Shown in pieces: positions 6,282 through 8,215 of a stretch of DNA of 8,215 nt. Below the pieces are notes generated by a model. That model was not told the DNA's origin, did no database searches, and was given only the letters and a program-made list of their open reading frames with translations. The position numbers were made by a program, and so were the translations under genes. The DNA lies in assembly GCA_902473545.1 (NCBI GenBank), contig CABRSG010000099.1:1-8215 (forward strand). The letters run 5' to 3'. The DNA comes from an uncultured Lachnospiraceae bacterium (GTDB lineage: Bacteria; Bacillota; Clostridia; Lachnospirales; Lachnospiraceae). How positions within the stretch are numbered: position 1 is the stretch's first letter; each line of letters starts with the position of its first letter.

Positions 6282-6333
6282 CCGGCAACTCGACTGTTGG
6301 TAATATAGCAGGCAGTGGATTAGATGTTATGGA

Positions 6334-6339
6334 AGGAGG
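6334..6339 (+). promoter_or_regulatory. Ribosome binding site that sets the DUF4238 start
   Basis: AGGAGG lies eight bases before the ATG at 6348. An upstream in-frame ATG at 6324 precedes this site and would place it inside the coding region, so 6348 is preferred. The resulting N-terminus MPTKKQHFVPR places the family's conserved QHFVP motif right at the start, as is usual. Confidence 0.85.
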
Positions 6340-6347
6340 AATCTGGT

Positions 6348-7481
6348 ATGCCGACTAAAAAGCAGCACTTTGTGCCACGTGTTTATATGAAGGCGTGGGA
6401 AACACAAGTAGAAACGCTTAAAGAGCCTGATAAAAAATTCAATGGGATTTATGTAATTAAAGACGGAAGTACAGGTGATGGTGCAAACAGAAATTCCGTA
6501 CTTTGGAAACCCCATCTGTATACCATCAATTTCAAGTATTCATTTATTTGCAATTCGTGCGCCAAAGTGAAATTGCAGTTTGTTGACATGATTTATGCGT
6601 TGCTTAAAAATGGATTTAAACAACCTGTTTATGGAAAAATGGGGTATAGAATTATCAAAACCAAGAAAAGCATAAAAAAGCATTTCTTTGCAATACATGA
6701 TTGGGACTTCTATTATTATGATGGTAACGTGGCAAAGAAAGCAGCTATTCTAAGTCAAATAGACTCGCTTAACTGTTATATTTTAGAAGATGCATTTGAC
6801 GATTATTTAGAAAAAAACTGGGAAAGTATTATGAATTCATTTATAAGTGGTGTTCATAATGGTCAGCCTGTTGGACTTGGAAGAAGTGAAAGAATCATTC
6901 CTGTAGATATTGCGAGGGATATGTTAGCATCTTTTTTCATTATGCTTTGTAGAAACCCTAAGTTTGACGCTATGGGTGTTTATACACAAATAAAAGAAAA
7001 CTTACTGTATCCCATCTTTGAGTCGATGTGCAAAGGTGAAGATGCAGAAACAATAGATGTAGAGACAAGTGAAGGTATAGAGTATGCAGATGAGTTAATG
7101 AACGGAATATGGTATTCTGAACTCTATAAAATGTTCTTTAAAAATACAGGTGGCTTTTATCATAAAGTTGTTCAACTTGCGTTAAGCGGTTGTCAAATGG
7201 TTCTTTTTGAAACATACGATAATGCAGGAACATTTATTACATCTGATAATCCAGCATTTGAACATAAATCTTCTGTTGTTGAAAGAGATAACGGTAGTGG
7301 TCTTGTTTTTCCGATATCTCCCAAATATCTAGTTTTTGTGGCTAAAGGAGATGAAGGAATTAATGTTGTTGACCATAGATTTGCCGATGCAGAAACTGTT
7401 AAAAAGTTCAACAGAATAATAAGCGCACACAAGACAGAGATGATAATCTCTTTATCAAAGAGCTTAAAGGATGTGACTTAG
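6348..7481 (+). CDS. DUF4238 domain-containing protein, function unknown
   Basis: The 377-residue product shows the two ends typical of DUF4238: KKQHFVPRVYMKAW at residues 4-17, and FITSDNP (296-302) followed by FPISPKYLVFVA at 321-332. It has no signal peptide or clear membrane segment and should be cytosolic. A CNSC pair (Cys68, Cys71) lies in the middle, without an obvious second pair to complete a metal site. Its sequence is much more AT-rich than the genes to its left (many AAA, ATT and TAT codons), which suggests acquisition by transfer. It has its own promoter-like region, strong AGGAGG site and following hairpin, so it looks monocistronic. No enzymatic activity is known to me for DUF4238. 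Its solitary AT-rich setting would fit an accessory or defence role, but that is a guess. The -1 frame stays open past its stop, to 7534. Confidence 0.82.
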   Translation: MPTKKQHFVPRVYMKAWETQVETLKEPDKKFNGIYVIKDGSTGDGANRNSVLWKPHLYTINFKYSFICNSCAKVKLQFVDMIYALLKNGFKQPVYGKMGYRIIKTKKSIKKHFFAIHDWDFYYYDGNVAKKAAILSQIDSLNCYILEDAFDDYLEKNWESIMNSFISGVHNGQPVGLGRSERIIPVDIARDMLASFFIMLCRNPKFDAMGVYTQIKENLLYPIFESMCKGEDAETIDVETSEGIEYADELMNGIWYSELYKMFFKNTGGFYHKVVQLALSGCQMVLFETYDNAGTFITSDNPAFEHKSSVVERDNGSGLVFPISPKYLVFVAKGDEGINVVDHRFADAETVKKFNRIISAHKTEMIISLSKSLKDVT

Positions 7482-7571
7482 TTCACGAAGTTTACAATGT
7501 CTATTATGATATTCTCTTAGCAGAACATCAATAAAAAACATCAAAAGATAAATTTAAGCACAAGTATCCGA

Positions 7572-7593
7572 CCTGTCACAAAGGCAGGCTTTT
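7572..7593 (+). terminator. Intrinsic terminator after the DUF4238 gene
   Basis: CCTGTC (7572-7577) pairs with GGCAGG (7583-7588), 6 bp with one G-U pair around ACAAA, followed by CTTTT. The G-U pair and the T tract both favour the + strand. It lies 90 bases after the DUF4238 stop and 25 bases before the end of the convergent - strand gene. The rest of the 7482-7618 gap shows no separate gene, apart from the open -1 frame that runs to 7534. Confidence 0.55.
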
Positions 7594-7618
7594 AAAAACC
7601 TATTATTTCAGATGGCTG

Positions 7619-8215
7619 TTAGGAAGCTGCTAAAGCGGGGTATGTTTTTCGTTTAGTCTCAATCAATGTTCCCATGACGCGGCGTCCCTTATCCGTTACG
7701 AGATATTTTCGGGAATGGGGGATCCTCCGTATCAAGCCGTGTACACGGAGTTTGGACAGTGTGCGGCTCATTTTCCCACGTACCTTTTTTTCGTCCTGGC
7801 TCTGGGGATACAGGATGCCCCGTATATCCTTGTTTGTAAAACCACGGATGAGATATCTCCCATCCGACACTGTTTCAAACAGTTGCATGGTTTCTTTTGA
7901 CCAGACATTGTAACCGGTAACCTGCTTCCCCCGAACCGTCCTTTTTCCGCAGACTTCATTGATTTCCTGTTCAATGCTTCCTGTGGGGACGATGTTCTGC
8001 AGGGAATCTAAAAATCTTTTGTTTGCAGCTTTTGATATTTCAGCATACCGATACAGGTTGGCAATGGATTTCCCCATAGGCACCCAGCGTTTGGAGACCG
8101 TCCCGTCCTGATGCTGGACATCTTTATAGACTTTGAATTCCTTTGGGTCATTGATGGTCAGTAAGCGCTTAATTTCCGACCGTTGGTTAACCCCAGGTCC
8201 TTTGCGTAGAGAGTA
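7619..8215 (-). CDS. Unrecognised protein with C-terminal winged-helix-like region, N-terminus cut off
   Basis: The frame is open to the right window edge, so this is the C-terminal 198 residues of a longer protein; the GTG at 8083 is internal, since the 44 codons before it have no stop and read like protein. Visible blocks are TINDPKEFKVYKDV (about residues 20-33), RWVPMGKSIANLYRYAEIS (43-61), and a helical, basic C-terminal part at about 108-184 (FTNKDIRGIL, MSRTLSKLRVHGLIRRIP, RKYLVTDKGRRVMG). The last part has the order recognition helix, 'hairpin wing', 'VTxkGrr' seen in winged-helix DNA-binding domains. The combination recalls a widespread uncharacterised bacterial family with ETTIN-PxEFKV and MxKGxANLYRxxEIS blocks, which I remember without a functional name. 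It may be part of a mobile or repeat-family gene, but no transposase catalytic motif is visible. It is convergent with the DUF4238 gene. Confidence 0.6.
   Translation of the reverse strand, partial: YSLRKGPGVNQRSEIKRLLTINDPKEFKVYKDVQHQDGTVSKRWVPMGKSIANLYRYAEISKAANKRFLDSLQNIVPTGSIEQEINEVCGKRTVRGKQVTGYNVWSKETMQLFETVSDGRYLIRGFTNKDIRGILYPQSQDEKKVRGKMSRTLSKLRVHGLIRRIPHSRKYLVTDKGRRVMGTLIETKRKTYPALAAS

Larger units (their letters stand above)
6192..6327 (+). repeat. Dispersed GTGGATTAGATGT direct repeats in the DUF4238 leader
   Basis: GTGGATTAGATGT occurs identically at 6192-6204 and 6315-6327. A one-base-deleted version, GGATAGATGTTAT, lies at 6222-6234, and an inverted copy of the core, GTCTAATCC, at 6275-6283. 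The second perfect copy lies just before the ribosome site of the DUF4238 gene. The 13-bp identity over about 120 bases of AT-rich sequence is more than expected by chance, and the spacing suggests protein-binding sites or remnants of a mobile junction. Confidence 0.6.

Noticed and set aside
6324..6347. Upstream ATG start adding eight residues (MLWKEESG) to the DUF4238 protein
   Set aside because: It lies before the strong AGGAGG, which is well spaced only for 6348, and it overlaps the second copy of the direct repeat.
7619..8083. Treating the GTG at 8083 as the start of a complete 154-residue - strand gene
   Set aside because: The same frame continues with protein-like sequence and no stop to the window edge, so the gene is partial rather than short.

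Overview
The window looks like a chromosomal segment from a gut-type member of the Clostridia, most probably Lachnospiraceae. The basis is the set of protein families, the strong AGGAGG ribosome binding sites, the moderately GC-rich codon use of the core genes, and tight same-strand packing. No rRNA, tRNA or CRISPR array is present.

Bases 1-6076 carry housekeeping-type genes, all on the + strand. In order they are: the C-terminal end of an AEC-family transporter (cut by the window edge), a Nudix hydrolase of the isopentenyl-diphosphate-isomerase-like type, a small DUF1622 membrane protein with a near-consensus sigma-70 promoter overlapping the Nudix stop codon, a MATE efflux pump, and a three-gene run of endonuclease III (nth), a NYN-domain/tandem OST-HTH putative RNase, and a TrmA/RlmD-type rRNA uracil-5-methyltransferase. 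The last three genes are directly joined: the nth stop abuts the NYN start as TAAATG, and the NYN stop overlaps the methyltransferase start as ATGA. They therefore look like one translationally coupled nucleic-acid maintenance operon. The methyltransferase lacks the usual TRAM domain and instead has an Arg/Gly-rich N-terminal extension encoded by a 39-bp tandem repeat.

Bases 6077-7618 are clearly more AT-rich and look acquired. A long hairpin closes the methyltransferase operon. A roughly 200-bp leader follows, crowded with TAGAT-type repeats and inverted repeats. It holds a plausible promoter (TTGAGT, 17 bp, TCTAAT) whose two boxes each overlap an inverted repeat. This leader precedes a single DUF4238-family gene of unknown function, followed by a hairpin with a T tract. 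The end of the DUF4238 gene has an open -1 frame running 53 bases past its stop.

From 7619 to the right edge, on the - strand and convergent with the DUF4238 gene, lies the C-terminal part of an unrecognised protein ending in a winged-helix-like region; its N-terminus is outside the window.

The parts most worth a second look are the solitary DUF4238 gene with its operator-like leader, the repeat-expanded methyltransferase N-terminus, the nth-NYN-methyltransferase operon, and a possible three-way-junction RNA between the MATE gene and nth.
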